Source: Motiliproteus sp041586615
GTDB taxonomy: Bacteria; Pseudomonadota; Gammaproteobacteria; Pseudomonadales; Balneatricaceae
Length of the DNA stretch: 64,000 nucleotides
Assembly: GCA_041586615.1 (NCBI GenBank)
Contig: JBFGZS010000014.1
Coordinates: 1-64,000, forward strand
Direction: 5' to 3'
Of this stretch, positions 8,477-16,506 are shown piece after piece. A program made the position numbers and the translations under genes. Numbering within the stretch: position 1 is the first letter of the stretch; each line of letters starts with the position of its first letter. The notes under the pieces were generated by a model. It made no database searches and was not told the origin of the DNA. It was given only the letters and a program-made list of their open reading frames with translations.

Positions 8477-9688
8477 TTGGACCGCAACGCCCCAAATCAA
8501 ACGATTCCTCTTACGCGACTGGGCAGCATGCCGGTTGCGCAGTTTATTGCTGAGTATTGGCATAAAAAACCGCTGCTCATTCGTAATGCCTTTGCGGATA
8601 GGGTGCCTATTGTGCCTGCCGACGAGCTGGCGGGACTGGCGTGTGAGGCAGAAGTAGAATCACGTTTGCTTATCGAGAATCCGCCGACCGGCGACTGGAC
8701 CCTGCGTCAGGGCCCGTTCAATGCAGAGGACTTCGCGTTGTTGCCGGCGCAGCATTGGACCTTGCTGGTACAGGCTGTGGATCACTGGGTACCCGAGGCG
8801 GCGGATTTCGTGCAGCAATTCAGTTTTATACCGAGCTGGCGTCTCGATGACCTGATGATCAGTTACGCCAGCACCGGCGGGGGTGTCGGGCCGCACTATG
8901 ACAATTACGATGTGTTTCTTGTTCAGGGCCAAGGCCGGCGGCGCTGGGAGGTTGGCGGCTATTATGACGAATCGTCTCCCCTTGTGCCCAATAAGCCGGT
9001 GCGAATTCTCAGTGATTGGCAGCCAGAGCAGAGCTGGGTATTGAATCCGGGGGATATGCTCTATCTGCCGCCGCGGATTGGCCATAACGGGGTGGCGGTC
9101 AGCGATGACTGCCTGACCTATTCCGTGGGCTACCGTGCCCCCCAGGCAGGCGATATGCTGATGCAGTTTGCGCGTTATTGCAGCCAGCGCAGCCAGGAGG
9201 AGGATCGCTACGCCGATGCGGATCTGCAACCGCGCCTTAGCGGAGCACGGATCGAGCCGGCGGATCTAGCACGGGTGCAAGCCATCATGCAGCGTTACCT
9301 GAATGATCCCGACTACCTGCGGGACTGGTTTGGGCTGGCGGTCACCGAATCCAAGTATGGGGAGTCGCCGGCCTGCGAGGCGGGTGAGCAGGCATTCCCC
9401 GACGTCAGTCAGCCGGTGGCCGATGCGTTGCTTCAAGCGTTGAGCGCTGCCGAAAGGGTGCGCCGTAGTGAAGGGGTACGTTTTGCCTATCATCAGAGCG
9501 CGGAGGCGCTTCGGTTGTATGTTGATGGCAGCACCTATCGGTGCTCGCAGGAAGTGCTGTCCCTGCTGATATTGCTCTGCGATCACAATGACTATGCGCC
9601 AGAATCGCTGCTTGACGGGCTTGCGCAACCTGAGGGGCTGCGCGTGCTCGCCGGCTTATTCTCGGCGGATTGGTTGTATACCCTGTAG
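8477..9688 (+). CDS. roxA: Ribosomal protein L16 arginine hydroxylase (RoxA/YcfD-like)
   Basis: A cupin-4 JmjC-type 2-oxoglutarate/Fe(II) oxygenase that in E. coli hydroxylates an arginine of ribosomal protein uL16. Conserved segments include SRLLIENPP, WTLLVQAVDHWVPEA, LDDLMISYASTGGGVGPHYD and the metal-binding HxD (PHYDNYDVFLVQGQGRRRW). The second histidine is in PRIGHNGVAVS. A winged-helix-like C-terminal half follows, as in YcfD. The frame is open from ATG 8447, but TTG 8477 has AGGAGA six bases upstream and gives about 403 residues, so it is preferred. Confidence 0.87.
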   Translation: MDRNAPNQTIPLTRLGSMPVAQFIAEYWHKKPLLIRNAFADRVPIVPADELAGLACEAEVESRLLIENPPTGDWTLRQGPFNAEDFALLPAQHWTLLVQAVDHWVPEAADFVQQFSFIPSWRLDDLMISYASTGGGVGPHYDNYDVFLVQGQGRRRWEVGGYYDESSPLVPNKPVRILSDWQPEQSWVLNPGDMLYLPPRIGHNGVAVSDDCLTYSVGYRAPQAGDMLMQFARYCSQRSQEEDRYADADLQPRLSGARIEPADLARVQAIMQRYLNDPDYLRDWFGLAVTESKYGESPACEAGEQAFPDVSQPVADALLQALSAAERVRRSEGVRFAYHQSAEALRLYVDGSTYRCSQEVLSLLILLCDHNDYAPESLLDGLAQPEGLRVLAGLFSADWLYTL

Positions 9689-9882
9689 CTACTTTGGACG
9701 ACGTGGGGTCAGGCTTTTACGGTCGATTCCGCGTTCGCGATCCGGCATCGTCTCGACCTGATACCGGTCCAGTGGGTCGTTGCCTTCCAGGAAGAGGTGA
9801 GCCGAGGTCGGCACCGTGAGACCAGCCGGCGCTGAACAGCGCGTCGATCACCAGCGCTTGATGCTCGCCGCAACCCCCCGGC

Positions 9883-10071
9883 TCAAAGATACTGCTCATA
9901 ACCGGGCGCGCCAAAATAGCGAATTGAGCGCTTATGGACCTTCTTTTTGGCAATGAGGTTGCCGTCGCGGTAGATTCGGACGATATGAGTATCGCCGTTT
10001 TTATCTGTGTCGTACTCATTTAGCTCATTAAGCCTGAGTGAGTCGAACTCTGTGCGTGTAATGAGTTTCAC
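9883..10071 (-). CDS. Small hypothetical protein
   Basis: A 62-residue frame with a GTG start and a good upstream GGGAGG/GGGAGC ribosome site. It is basic and hydrophilic (for example VRIYRDGNLIAKKKVHKRS), with no family recognised. Beyond its stop, the minus strand at about 9827-9690 carries another open stretch in a different frame (HLFLEGNDPLDRYQVETMPD). The original gene may therefore have been longer and frameshifted. This is a possible pseudogene. Confidence 0.4.
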   Translation of the reverse strand: MKLITRTEFDSLRLNELNEYDTDKNGDTHIVRIYRDGNLIAKKKVHKRSIRYFGAPGYEQYL

Positions 10072-10167
10072 CGCTCCCTCCCTATCTCGGTATCTCTTTC
10101 CTTGGCATGTGCAGATCTTCTGTGTGGTGTATAGCCCATTTTTTTGAATGGCACCGCTCGGTGCTGG

Positions 10168-10449
10168 TTATCCTTGGGTGGCGAACATGTTGTCGCCTTG
10201 TTGATCGATCAATCCCTGCGCCTTGCGTCGGCTTAAGTCTTCACACTCTTGCTGGCTGAACATTACATCCGCGCGAATCATCCGGTGGCTGCAGTCGCCT
10301 TTGCTGATAGTCGCGCCGACGCGGAACTGGTTACCTTCCTTGATGGGCGTTAACCTAATCTCAAACCCTTTGTAGGATTCGCTGACCGGTGGTTCGGGTG
10401 TTTCTTTGCTGGCAGCGAACAGTGATTTCAGTGTGTAGAGGAAGCCCAT
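10168..10449 (-). CDS. HlyU family protein
   Basis: A 93-residue protein matching the small HlyU-type family (PF10115-like). After an N-terminal FLYTLKSLF segment comes ESYKGFEIRLTPI, then QFRVGATISKG, HRMIRADVMFS and the C-terminal RRKAQGLIDQQGDNMF. The frame is open further upstream, but the ATG at 10449 has GGAG seven bases before it and coincides with the start of similarity. Family members are annotated as transcriptional activators of virulence or haemolysin genes. No target is evident here. It is divergent from hsp20. Confidence 0.82.
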   Translation of the reverse strand: MGFLYTLKSLFAASKETPEPPVSESYKGFEIRLTPIKEGNQFRVGATISKGDCSHRMIRADVMFSQQECEDLSRRKAQGLIDQQGDNMFATQG

Positions 10450-10710
10450 GAATATCTCCGGATTGACTGAGACCGTTCCGGTAAGAACAGTAGGCCATAT
10501 TCTGAACGCTTCGCCGAAGGTCGGCAACTCCCCAAAATAGCCCTCACCAGGTAACGGCCCATGACAAGTGCCTGCTCGAGGTTGCGTCACCGATAACAGC
10601 AACAATTTTTTTAATGTGCCCTTGAATTATTTTTGCGCGGTCTTACATACGGAAATACAGCGTCAGGAAGCTGAAATCAGATCTTGGTTTGTCTGTAACC
10701 ACACACTACG

Positions 10711-10733
10711 CGTATTGCTCAATGGAGAATATG
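10711..10733 (+). promoter_or_regulatory. ROSE-like RNA thermometer hairpin
   Basis: The hsp20 ribosome site is held in a hairpin. The left arm 10711-10720 (CGTATTGCTC) pairs with 10725-10733 (GAGAATATG) around loop AATG, leaving G10717 bulged opposite the Shine-Dalgarno. Every other position pairs, with one G:U. A UUGCU anti-Shine-Dalgarno with a bulged G directly before a small heat-shock gene is the hallmark of ROSE thermometers, which melt on heat shock. Confidence 0.72.
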
Positions 10734-10735
10734 TT

Positions 10736-11200
10736 ATGAACGCAATTGATTTTTCACCCCTGTACAGAAGTTCGGTCGGTTTTGATCGCTTGGCCGCATT
10801 GCTGGATCAGTCGCTGCAGCAGAGCAAGAGCAGCAATGGTTACCCGCCGTATAATATCGAGCTGGTGGGTGAGAACAGCTATACCATTTCACTGGCGGTA
10901 GCCGGGTTTGAGGAGAGCGATCTGGAGCTTCAGGTAGAGAGCGGTGTGCTTACCGTGCGCGGCTCAAAAAACCATGAAGATGAGCAGCGGCAATTCCTTT
11001 ATCAGGGCATTGCGACCCGCGGCTTCGAGCGTAAATTCAGCCTAGCCGATCACGTCGAAGTGAAGTCGGCAAACCTGAAAAACGGCATGCTGAGTATCGA
11101 TCTGGTCAAAGAGATCCCCGAGGCGATGAAGCCACGCCGGATTAACATCGGCAGCGGCGCTGATTCCATCGAGCATCAAGCCTCGACCAAGGTCGCTTAA
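10736..11200 (+). CDS. Hsp20 family small heat-shock protein (IbpA-like)
   Basis: A 154-residue alpha-crystallin-type chaperone that holds unfolding proteins. The N-terminal NAIDFSPLYRSSVGFDRL matches IbpA. The crystallin domain covers YPPYNIELVGENSYTISLAVAGF to LKNGMLSIDL, with the conserved GxL segment (NGMLSIDL) near residue 122. The short tail carries RRINI, an IxI-like oligomerisation motif. The frame is open far upstream, but ATG 10736 has GGAG at the right spacing inside a ROSE-type hairpin. Translation is probably temperature-controlled. A partial heat-shock -35 element (CTTGAA at 10621) is visible without a clear partner -10. Confidence 0.93.
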   Translation: MNAIDFSPLYRSSVGFDRLAALLDQSLQQSKSSNGYPPYNIELVGENSYTISLAVAGFEESDLELQVESGVLTVRGSKNHEDEQRQFLYQGIATRGFERKFSLADHVEVKSANLKNGMLSIDLVKEIPEAMKPRRINIGSGADSIEHQASTKVA

Positions 11201-11364
11201 CCGACGCGGGGCGGCCCAGCAAGAGTGGTTGCCCCTTGATATATGACGGCATGTTAATCTTTTTTTGCGGCGGCTGTTCCTTGAAATGAATGGCTGCTGC
11301 CATATTGCTCTTTTCACCACACTGTAGCCCTCCTCACCCCACATCACACTGCAAACCAGCGCCT

Positions 11365-11640
11365 GCGCCAGCGACATTCTGCAGCACTTCCCCGTGTTAC
11401 ACACCGAGCAACCCGAGCTTGCGGCGTTGGTTATCGTGTTGGGTTCAGAACGGGGGTTCTGTGGCGATTATAATGTGTTGCTGAGTTGGGAGGTGGCACA
11501 GTTACCGGAGAAGACCCCGTTGGTGATCTTGGGGCAAAAACTGGCCCCGCGGCTCGATAATGATCCTCGGGCGGATTTTGTCGGGCCGCAGCGAGCAGCA
11601 GAAAAAGCATTTGAGTCAATGTCTGTTAGAAAGAGTAGAA
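11365..11640 (+). pseudogene. Remnant of an ATP synthase gamma subunit (N-ATPase-like)
   Basis: An open stretch contains LVIVLGSERGFCGDYN, the strongly conserved core of F-type ATPase gamma subunits, followed by about 35 plausible residues (LVILGQKLAPRLDNDPRADF). The reading frame then loses similarity, and neither terminus is present. No other ATPase subunits are nearby. The gamma gene is the last one in the alternative Na+-translocating N-ATPase operons, so this could be the stump of such an operon. It lies directly upstream of a Na+/H+ antiporter. Confidence 0.6.
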
Positions 11641-11899
11641 ACGATTGCTACCGAGGTCTCGAGTGTGGCCGTTGATGTGATCGATATGAATCGATTTAGT
11701 ATATGCTGTACGAAAGAGCTGGGTGGTAATACTATTACTGCCTAACACGCTGCTGAAAAAGTAGTACTGGATCAACAAAATAGAGCCGTATTCGCGTCAC
11801 AATTTTCCGCACAACTGCATGGCTGCAGGAGATCGAGTTGTGCTGGCGCGGTTACCGGATAGGTCTGAGTTAAGACCGGCAGACTCCACGGGGGACTTT

Positions 11900-13333
11900 A
11901 TGATTAATGGGTTATCACGTTTAGCCGGGATCACCGGATTGTTGCTGCTGAGCGCGCCTGCAATGGCTGCGGTGGGTTCCCTGGATTTGACCCGCAGCGG
12001 TGTTGGTTACCTGGTGTTGATCGTTTTCAGTATTGCCTACCTATTTGTAATACTGGAAGAAAAATTAGAGATGCGGAAGTCCAAACCGGTACTGGTGGCT
12101 GCCGGGATAATCTGGGCAGTCATCGGCTGGGTCTATATCCAGCAAGGTATAACCGGCGTTGTTGAGGAGGCTTATAAGCATACCCTGCTGGAGTTCTCGG
12201 AGTTGATGCTATTCCTGCTGGTCGCGATGACCTATATCAACGCGCTGGAGGAGCGACGGGTGTTTGATGCCCTGAGAGCCTGGTTAGTCGATAGGGGATT
12301 CAACTACCGAACGCTGTTTTGGCTGACCGGGCTGATGGCGTTTTTTATTTCGCCAGTGGCGGATAATCTGACCACCGCACTATTGATGTGTGCGGTGGTG
12401 ATGAAGGTTGCACCGGATGATAAAAAGTTTATCAATCTGTGCTGCATCAATATCGTTGTCGCGGCTAACGCCGGAGGCGCATTCAGCCCTTTTGGTGACA
12501 TCACCACTCTGATGGTGTGGCAGGCAGGACTGGTTCGCTTCGAAGAGTTTTTCGTATTATTTCTGCCTGCGTTGGTGAATTTTCTGCTGCCCGCACTGAT
12601 TATGAGCTTCTTTATCGAGGACCGTAATCCCGGCGCGGCCAACGAACAGGTTGAGCTCAAACGGGGCGCGCGACGGATTCTAGGTTTGTTTCTACTGACC
12701 ATAGCAACGGCCGTCTGTGCCCATGTGTTGCTGCACCTTCCGCCAGTTTTGGGGATGATGATGGGGTTGGGCTATCTGCAATTTTTCGGCTATTTTCTGC
12801 GCATGACACTGCCCCGGTCATTAGCCAGAAAGCGCCATTTAGCCGAACAGTTAGGGGATCAGATGCGGCTGCAGCAACTGGGTAGCGTGGTCCCCTTTGA
12901 TGTGTTTAGTCGGGTCGCGCGTGCCGAGTGGGATACCCTGCTGTTTTTTTACGGTGTCATTATGTGTGTTGGCGGATTGGGCTTTATGGGGTATCTATCC
13001 TTGATGTCGGACCTGCTCTATAGCCAATGGGGTGCAACCCAGGCCAACGTTGCCCTGGGCGTGATCTCGTCGGTCATCGATAATATACCGGTGATGTTCG
13101 CCGTGTTGACGATGGAGCCGGCCATGTCGCATGGGCAGTGGTTGATGATCACTTTGACCGCTGGGGTTGGGGGGAGTTTACTGTCGATCGGGTCTGCAGC
13201 CGGCGTGGCGTTGATGGGCCAGGCCCGCGGGTTTTATACCTTTTTTGGGCATATGAAATGGACCCCGGTTATCGCCCTGGGTTATATCGCCAGTATCTAT
13301 ATGCACCTGTGGCTTAATGCCGATAAGTTTTAG
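11900..13333 (+). CDS. nhaD: NhaD-type Na+/H+ antiporter
   Basis: A 477-residue sodium/proton antiporter of the NhaD (ArsB/NhaD superfamily) type in the inner membrane. A cleavable or anchor segment (GITGLLLLSAPAMAAVG) precedes about 11-12 membrane helices. Conserved stretches include FISPVADNLTTALL, VVAANAGGAFSPFGDITT and SSVIDNIPVMFAVLTM, with ion-path acidic residues, and GGSLLSIGSAAGVALMGQ. ATG 11900 is preferred over the upstream ATG 11819 because the signal-like segment then sits at the N terminus and a purine-rich GGGGGAC precedes it. It probably sustains sodium extrusion at high salt or pH. Confidence 0.93.
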   Translation: MINGLSRLAGITGLLLLSAPAMAAVGSLDLTRSGVGYLVLIVFSIAYLFVILEEKLEMRKSKPVLVAAGIIWAVIGWVYIQQGITGVVEEAYKHTLLEFSELMLFLLVAMTYINALEERRVFDALRAWLVDRGFNYRTLFWLTGLMAFFISPVADNLTTALLMCAVVMKVAPDDKKFINLCCINIVVAANAGGAFSPFGDITTLMVWQAGLVRFEEFFVLFLPALVNFLLPALIMSFFIEDRNPGAANEQVELKRGARRILGLFLLTIATAVCAHVLLHLPPVLGMMMGLGYLQFFGYFLRMTLPRSLARKRHLAEQLGDQMRLQQLGSVVPFDVFSRVARAEWDTLLFFYGVIMCVGGLGFMGYLSLMSDLLYSQWGATQANVALGVISSVIDNIPVMFAVLTMEPAMSHGQWLMITLTAGVGGSLLSIGSAAGVALMGQARGFYTFFGHMKWTPVIALGYIASIYMHLWLNADKF

Positions 13334-13336
13334 CTG

Positions 13337-13606
13337 ATGCTCGGGTGCGAGGGGGCGGACCCACACTCGAGACACTCGGACTCGTGGGCACGCAAACAGC
13401 GGCGCGGTGCCCACTGGGAGGATCGCTACCATGCCACCGCCGTGGACACCGACGTCTACCTGGTGCGTTGCATGCTGTATATCGACATGAACAGGGTGTG
13501 TACCGGGGCTGTCTCCCATCCGGCGCAATAGGATCTCTGTGGTTACCGGGAAATTCAGCAGCCACCCACGCGGTATTGTTTGCTCGGTATTGCGTTGCCG
13601 TCTTAA
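13337..13606 (+). pseudogene. IS200/RAYT-like transposase remnant
   Basis: Only the middle of a Y1-type transposase (REP-associated tyrosine transposase-like) survives. WEDRYHATAVDTDVYLVRC and MLYIDMNRV correspond to the WEGRYH...YIDLNxVRAG region, then SHPAQ, an in-frame TAG at 13529 where family members have Trp, and DLCGYREIQQPP. The catalytic HxH and Tyr regions are missing. The last codons run directly into the 3' end of the interspersed repeat family (13570-13607). Confidence 0.72.
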
Positions 13607-13607
13607 T
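13570..13607 (+). repeat. 3' fragment of the interspersed repeat, copy R3
   Basis: These 38 bases match the 3' ends of R1, R2 and R4 (pattern CGGTATT, TTGCTCGGTATT, GTTGCCGTCTTAAT). The rest of the repeat is absent and is replaced by a transposase remnant. This connects the repeat family physically to an IS200/RAYT-like gene. Confidence 0.7.
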
Positions 13608-13640
13608 AGCGTTATATACATTGTTGAGCATGGAGGATAC

Positions 13641-13868
13641 ATGGACATTGATGAAAATAAAATTGACGAAGCTGCATTGGCTCTTCTATATCTAACCATC
13701 CATGACAACGTCCGAGCATGGAAACAAATCGATTTCGGCGTGATAAATAGACTTCATGAAAAGGGCTATATCCTTGACCCAGTGAATAAAACTAAGTCTG
13801 TTATTTTTACCGATGAAGGTTTAGAAACCGCTGAAAAGCTTTACTACAAATTATTCGAAAAATCATGA
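13641..13868 (+). CDS. DUF6429 family protein
   Basis: A 75-residue protein matching the uncharacterised DUF6429 family: MDIDENKIDEAALALLYLT, then RAWKQIDFGVINRLHEKG, DPVNKTKSVIFTDEGL and a helical C terminus. A GGAGG ribosome site precedes ATG 13641, and the frame extends upstream only through repeat DNA. The predicted fold looks like a small winged-helix-like module, but the function is unknown. The gene is visibly AT-rich compared with its neighbours, suggesting recent acquisition. Confidence 0.8.
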   Translation: MDIDENKIDEAALALLYLTIHDNVRAWKQIDFGVINRLHEKGYILDPVNKTKSVIFTDEGLETAEKLYYKLFEKS

Positions 13869-14035
13869 ATATATTGCGCCATTTAGCGTATAAAAAGGCA
13901 GTCAAGATCGCCGATACGCGGTGGGGACCTCCGCACGCTTAGCTTTAGCGTTCAATGCTCGGGTCCGGTCCGGGATCGGTATGGCGGGCACAGAAAACGG
14001 TCAATTTATCTAAGGTTTAGTCAATGAGCTTGTCC

Positions 14036-14053
14036 ATGGCCTAACAAGGCCAT
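14036..14053. repeat. Hairpin carrying GGCCTAAC upstream of rnk
   Basis: A 7-bp perfect inverted repeat, ATGGCCT-AACA-AGGCCAT, lies 43 bp before rnk. Its GGCCTAAC (14038-14045) recurs at 14528-14535 just after rnk, so the gene is bracketed by this 8-bp direct repeat. Confidence 0.5.
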
Positions 14054-14096
14054 AATCATTTTAATCTTTTTTATTTACAACCTATTGAGAACAGAA

Positions 14097-14510
14097 ATGA
14101 ATACAAGACCAGAAATAACGATTTCTTCGCTAGATTCGGACAGGCTATATGATTTGATTGACTCCTTGCCGGAAAATAGCTTTGCAGGGAGAGCCGAGCT
14201 TGAGTCGGAACTTGCGCGAGCCAATGTGATGGCTTCTGAATTAATCCCTCCAACAATCGTTACTATGAATTCTACGGTAAAATTTATCATTGAATCGACT
14301 AAAGATGAATTCGAGCTAACGCTTGTTTATCCAAAAGATATTGATTCAAGCGGAAAGAAAATATCTATTTTAGCGCCTGTTGGTAGTGCGCTACTGGGTC
14401 TGTCTCAGGGAGATGAAATCGAATGGCCAAAACCCGGTGGCGGTTCGCTCAGGGTAAAAATTAGAGAGGTTGTTTATCAGCCAGAGAGGGCGGGTGATCT
14501 CCACCGATAG
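14097..14510 (+). CDS. rnk: Regulator of nucleoside diphosphate kinase, Rnk-like
   Basis: A 137-residue protein of the Rnk family. It has an N-terminal coiled-coil-like part (ITISSLDSDRLYDLIDSLP) and a C-terminal GreA/FKBP-like domain with VTMNSTVKFI, the TLVYPKDID segment, ISILAPVGSALLGLSQGDEI and a final EVVYQPERAGD. Rnk binds RNA polymerase and affects nucleoside diphosphate kinase levels. The frame opens at TTG 14085, but ATG 14097 matches the family start. Base composition is visibly AT-rich relative to flanking genes. A GGCCTAAC repeat flanks it on both sides, and an attC-like hairpin follows. Confidence 0.88.
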   Translation: MNTRPEITISSLDSDRLYDLIDSLPENSFAGRAELESELARANVMASELIPPTIVTMNSTVKFIIESTKDEFELTLVYPKDIDSSGKKISILAPVGSALLGLSQGDEIEWPKPGGGSLRVKIREVVYQPERAGDLHR

Positions 14511-14527
14511 AGCAGCATATGAATAGT

Positions 14528-14588
14528 GGCCTAACCCATCAAAGCACTCGGACGCAGCAACGCTGCGTCAGTGCTTGCTGAGTTGTCT
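14528..14588. other. attC-like recombination-site candidate
   Basis: GCCTAAC (fits RYYYAAC) is followed by a long imperfect hairpin (AAGCACT-CG-GACGCAGC, loop AAC, GCTGCGTC-AGTGCTT; 14542-14576) with a two-base bulge on one arm only, then GTTGTCT (14582-14588). The one-sided extrahelical bases and the AAC/GTT ends resemble integron attC sites. The 3' box does not fit GTTRRRY fully. A plain terminator-like hairpin is the alternative. Confidence 0.4.
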
Positions 14589-14666
14589 GCTCGGGCGAGG
14601 GCGTTGCGGCTGTTTGCTGGCTGCGAATAAGCCGCACCATGCGCGCTGTTATTATGGGTAGGCATC

Positions 14667-15269
14667 TTGAGTATGGCTGAGTTGGATTTTGTTGCGTCTT
14701 GGACTTCGCTATCGACGGCGGGCGCGGCATTTTTGTTGGTGTTTTTGGCGGAGTTTGGTGATAAAAGCCAGTTGGTATGCATGACGTTGGCGGCGCGCTA
14801 CCGTCCCTGGCCCGTGCTTGTGGGCGCGGGGGCTGCTTTTGCAATCTTGAATTTGCTGGCAGTGGTGTTTGGTGCGGCGTTGGCGGGCTGGATTCCTGAG
14901 CTGTGGTTGACCCTGATTGTGGCCTTGTTATTTGGTTTCTTCGGGATCCAGAGTCTGCTTATGAAAGCGGATGATGACGATGACGCCGTGGCTAAAAAGA
15001 GTCGGCAGAGTCTGTTGCTTAGCGCTTTTCTGATGATCTTTGTGGCGGAATTTGGCGATAAGACCCAGTTGGCGGTCGCGGGCTTGGGGGGGGCTGAGGC
15101 GCCTCTGCCGGTTTGGTTGGGCGCAACGCTGGCGCTGCTGGGGACTACGGCTATCGGTGTGTTGGCGGGGAAAGCGTTATTGAAACGTTTTTCGTTGGTG
15201 ATGATTCATCGCGTCAGCGGAGGCCTCTTCATTGCTCTTGCTGTACTGGCGTTAACCCGGCTGTTTTAG
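14667..15269 (+). CDS. TMEM165/GDT1 family cation transporter
   Basis: A 200-residue membrane protein of the GDT1 (UPF0016) family, which includes bacterial manganese exporters. Two inverted half-repeats each carry the signature acidic motif, EFGDKSQ (about residue 29) and EFGDKTQ (about residue 128). They are separated by a cytosolic loop rich in Asp (ADDDDDAVAKK). Six membrane segments are apparent. The start is TTG 14667 or ATG 14673; AGG lies six bases before the former. It is expected to export Mn2+ or exchange Ca2+/Mn2+ for protons. Confidence 0.87.
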   Translation: MSMAELDFVASWTSLSTAGAAFLLVFLAEFGDKSQLVCMTLAARYRPWPVLVGAGAAFAILNLLAVVFGAALAGWIPELWLTLIVALLFGFFGIQSLLMKADDDDDAVAKKSRQSLLLSAFLMIFVAEFGDKTQLAVAGLGGAEAPLPVWLGATLALLGTTAIGVLAGKALLKRFSLVMIHRVSGGLFIALAVLALTRLF

Positions 15270-15399
15270 AGGCGGTCTGCTTTAGCGAACCGCTGCATAT
15301 CGGCCGTTACTTCAAGATCTTATCTGCAGCAATGCTACCGGCCTCGGTTGAGACGGCTGTTTGTTCGCGTAAGTTTTCGTGGCGTTTTTCACCGTTAAA

Positions 15400-16122
15400 C
15401 TAGATAAACCATGCAGCACACAGCGGAAGCACCAGTGCCGTTAATGTGCCTGTCAGGCCCATGGCCAGGCTGGAGAAGGCGCCGGCTTGCGGGCTAATCT
15501 CGAACGCCTGCGCAGTCGCGATGCCGTGGCCATTCAGGCCCATGCTGAAACCGATAATGCGGTGGTCCGAAATTTTTAAGAGTCGGGCAAGCAGCGGTAC
15601 CGATAGCGAGGCGAACACGCCGGTCAGGGCAACGATACCCACCGAAAGCGTTGCGAGACCGCCTAGTTGGTTGCTGAGGCTGACGGCGATGGGGGCGGTG
15701 ACTGACTTGGGGGCAATGGAGGCGAGGATCTGTAGATCGACGCCAAGCTGCCAGGCGATCAAAAGCGAGCCGCCGGCTGCCAGCGGGGCGCCGATCAGGA
15801 GTGTGATCGCAATCGGCATAAATACTGCCCGGATATGGTGGAATTGCAGGTAGAGCGGTATTGCCAGTGCAACGGTTGCAGGGCCGAGTAAGAACGTTAT
15901 CCAACGGGCACCGTCATAGTATCTGCTGTAGTCCAATGGTAACCAGATGATCATCGGAACCAGAAAGACGCTGGCGGCGACAATGGGTGGAAACCAGGCC
16001 GGGCGTTCCAGCTTTTTAAATAGCCAGAGGCCTGCCTGGTAAGCCAGCAGCGTCAGGGTTAAGGCTAGCAGCGGCGTCTGGATCAGATGGCTGATGAGTC
16101 CGTTGAGTTTTTCCACGGGCAT
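15400..16122 (-). CDS. lrgB: LrgB/CidB family membrane protein
   Basis: A 240-residue polytopic protein of the LrgB family. Typical segments are WFPPIVAASVFL, LGPATVALAIPLY, APKSVTAPIAVSLS and GLNGHGIATAQAFE, the last two being the family's most conserved. About seven membrane helices are visible. It is encoded 27 bp downstream of the lrgA-type gene on the same strand, forming the usual two-gene operon. These pairs act in control of murein hydrolase export or as organic acid and pyruvate/glycolate transporters. Which applies here cannot be told. Confidence 0.88.
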   Translation of the reverse strand: MPVEKLNGLISHLIQTPLLALTLTLLAYQAGLWLFKKLERPAWFPPIVAASVFLVPMIIWLPLDYSRYYDGARWITFLLGPATVALAIPLYLQFHHIRAVFMPIAITLLIGAPLAAGGSLLIAWQLGVDLQILASIAPKSVTAPIAVSLSNQLGGLATLSVGIVALTGVFASLSVPLLARLLKISDHRIIGFSMGLNGHGIATAQAFEISPQAGAFSSLAMGLTGTLTALVLPLCAAWFI

Positions 16123-16149
16123 GGCTCCCTGTCATAATTGGCGTTGTGG

Positions 16150-16506
16150 CTAGCGGCGGCGTTCGTGCCGGTTGTTCAGGTATTGCATGATAAGTAACGT
16201 GGCGACGATGCTCAGGAGCGAGCCGATGATGATGGCGCTAAGCAGCGGGAGCCATTGACCCTGCAGGCGCTCACCCATAAAAAAGATACCCACGCCGCCG
16301 GGTAGTAGCAGTAAAGAAAGCAAGCCGATGAGTTGTTGGCTGGCCCGCTCCAGCGAGGAGCTTAGGGCGCGGGAAAAGAGTAGGTAGAAAAAAAGTAATA
16401 GCATACCCATGACATTACCGCTGACGGGCAGGTCGGCCAGGTAATGCAGTGACTCGCCCAGCAACCAGAACAGTAGTATTTGCAAGAAGCCTTGCATCAT
16501 GGGCAT
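16150..16506 (-). CDS. lrgA: LrgA/CidA family holin-like protein
   Basis: A 118-residue holin-like membrane protein with four hydrophobic segments. The family core is visible: LPVSGNVMGMLLLF in the first half, LLLPGGVGIF in the second, and a charged C-terminal tail (NNRHERRR). It is the first gene of the lrgAB-type operon. The 247-bp gap to the divergent zapE gene holds no recognised gene. Confidence 0.88.
   Translation of the reverse strand: MPMMQGFLQILLFWLLGESLHYLADLPVSGNVMGMLLLFFYLLFSRALSSSLERASQQLIGLLSLLLLPGGVGIFFMGERLQGQWLPLLSAIIIGSLLSIVATLLIMQYLNNRHERRR

Noticed and set aside
11819..11899. N-terminal extension of NhaD from ATG 11819
   Set aside because: The extra 27 residues lie before the signal-like segment and look like non-coding sequence. 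ATG 11900 gives a normal N terminus.
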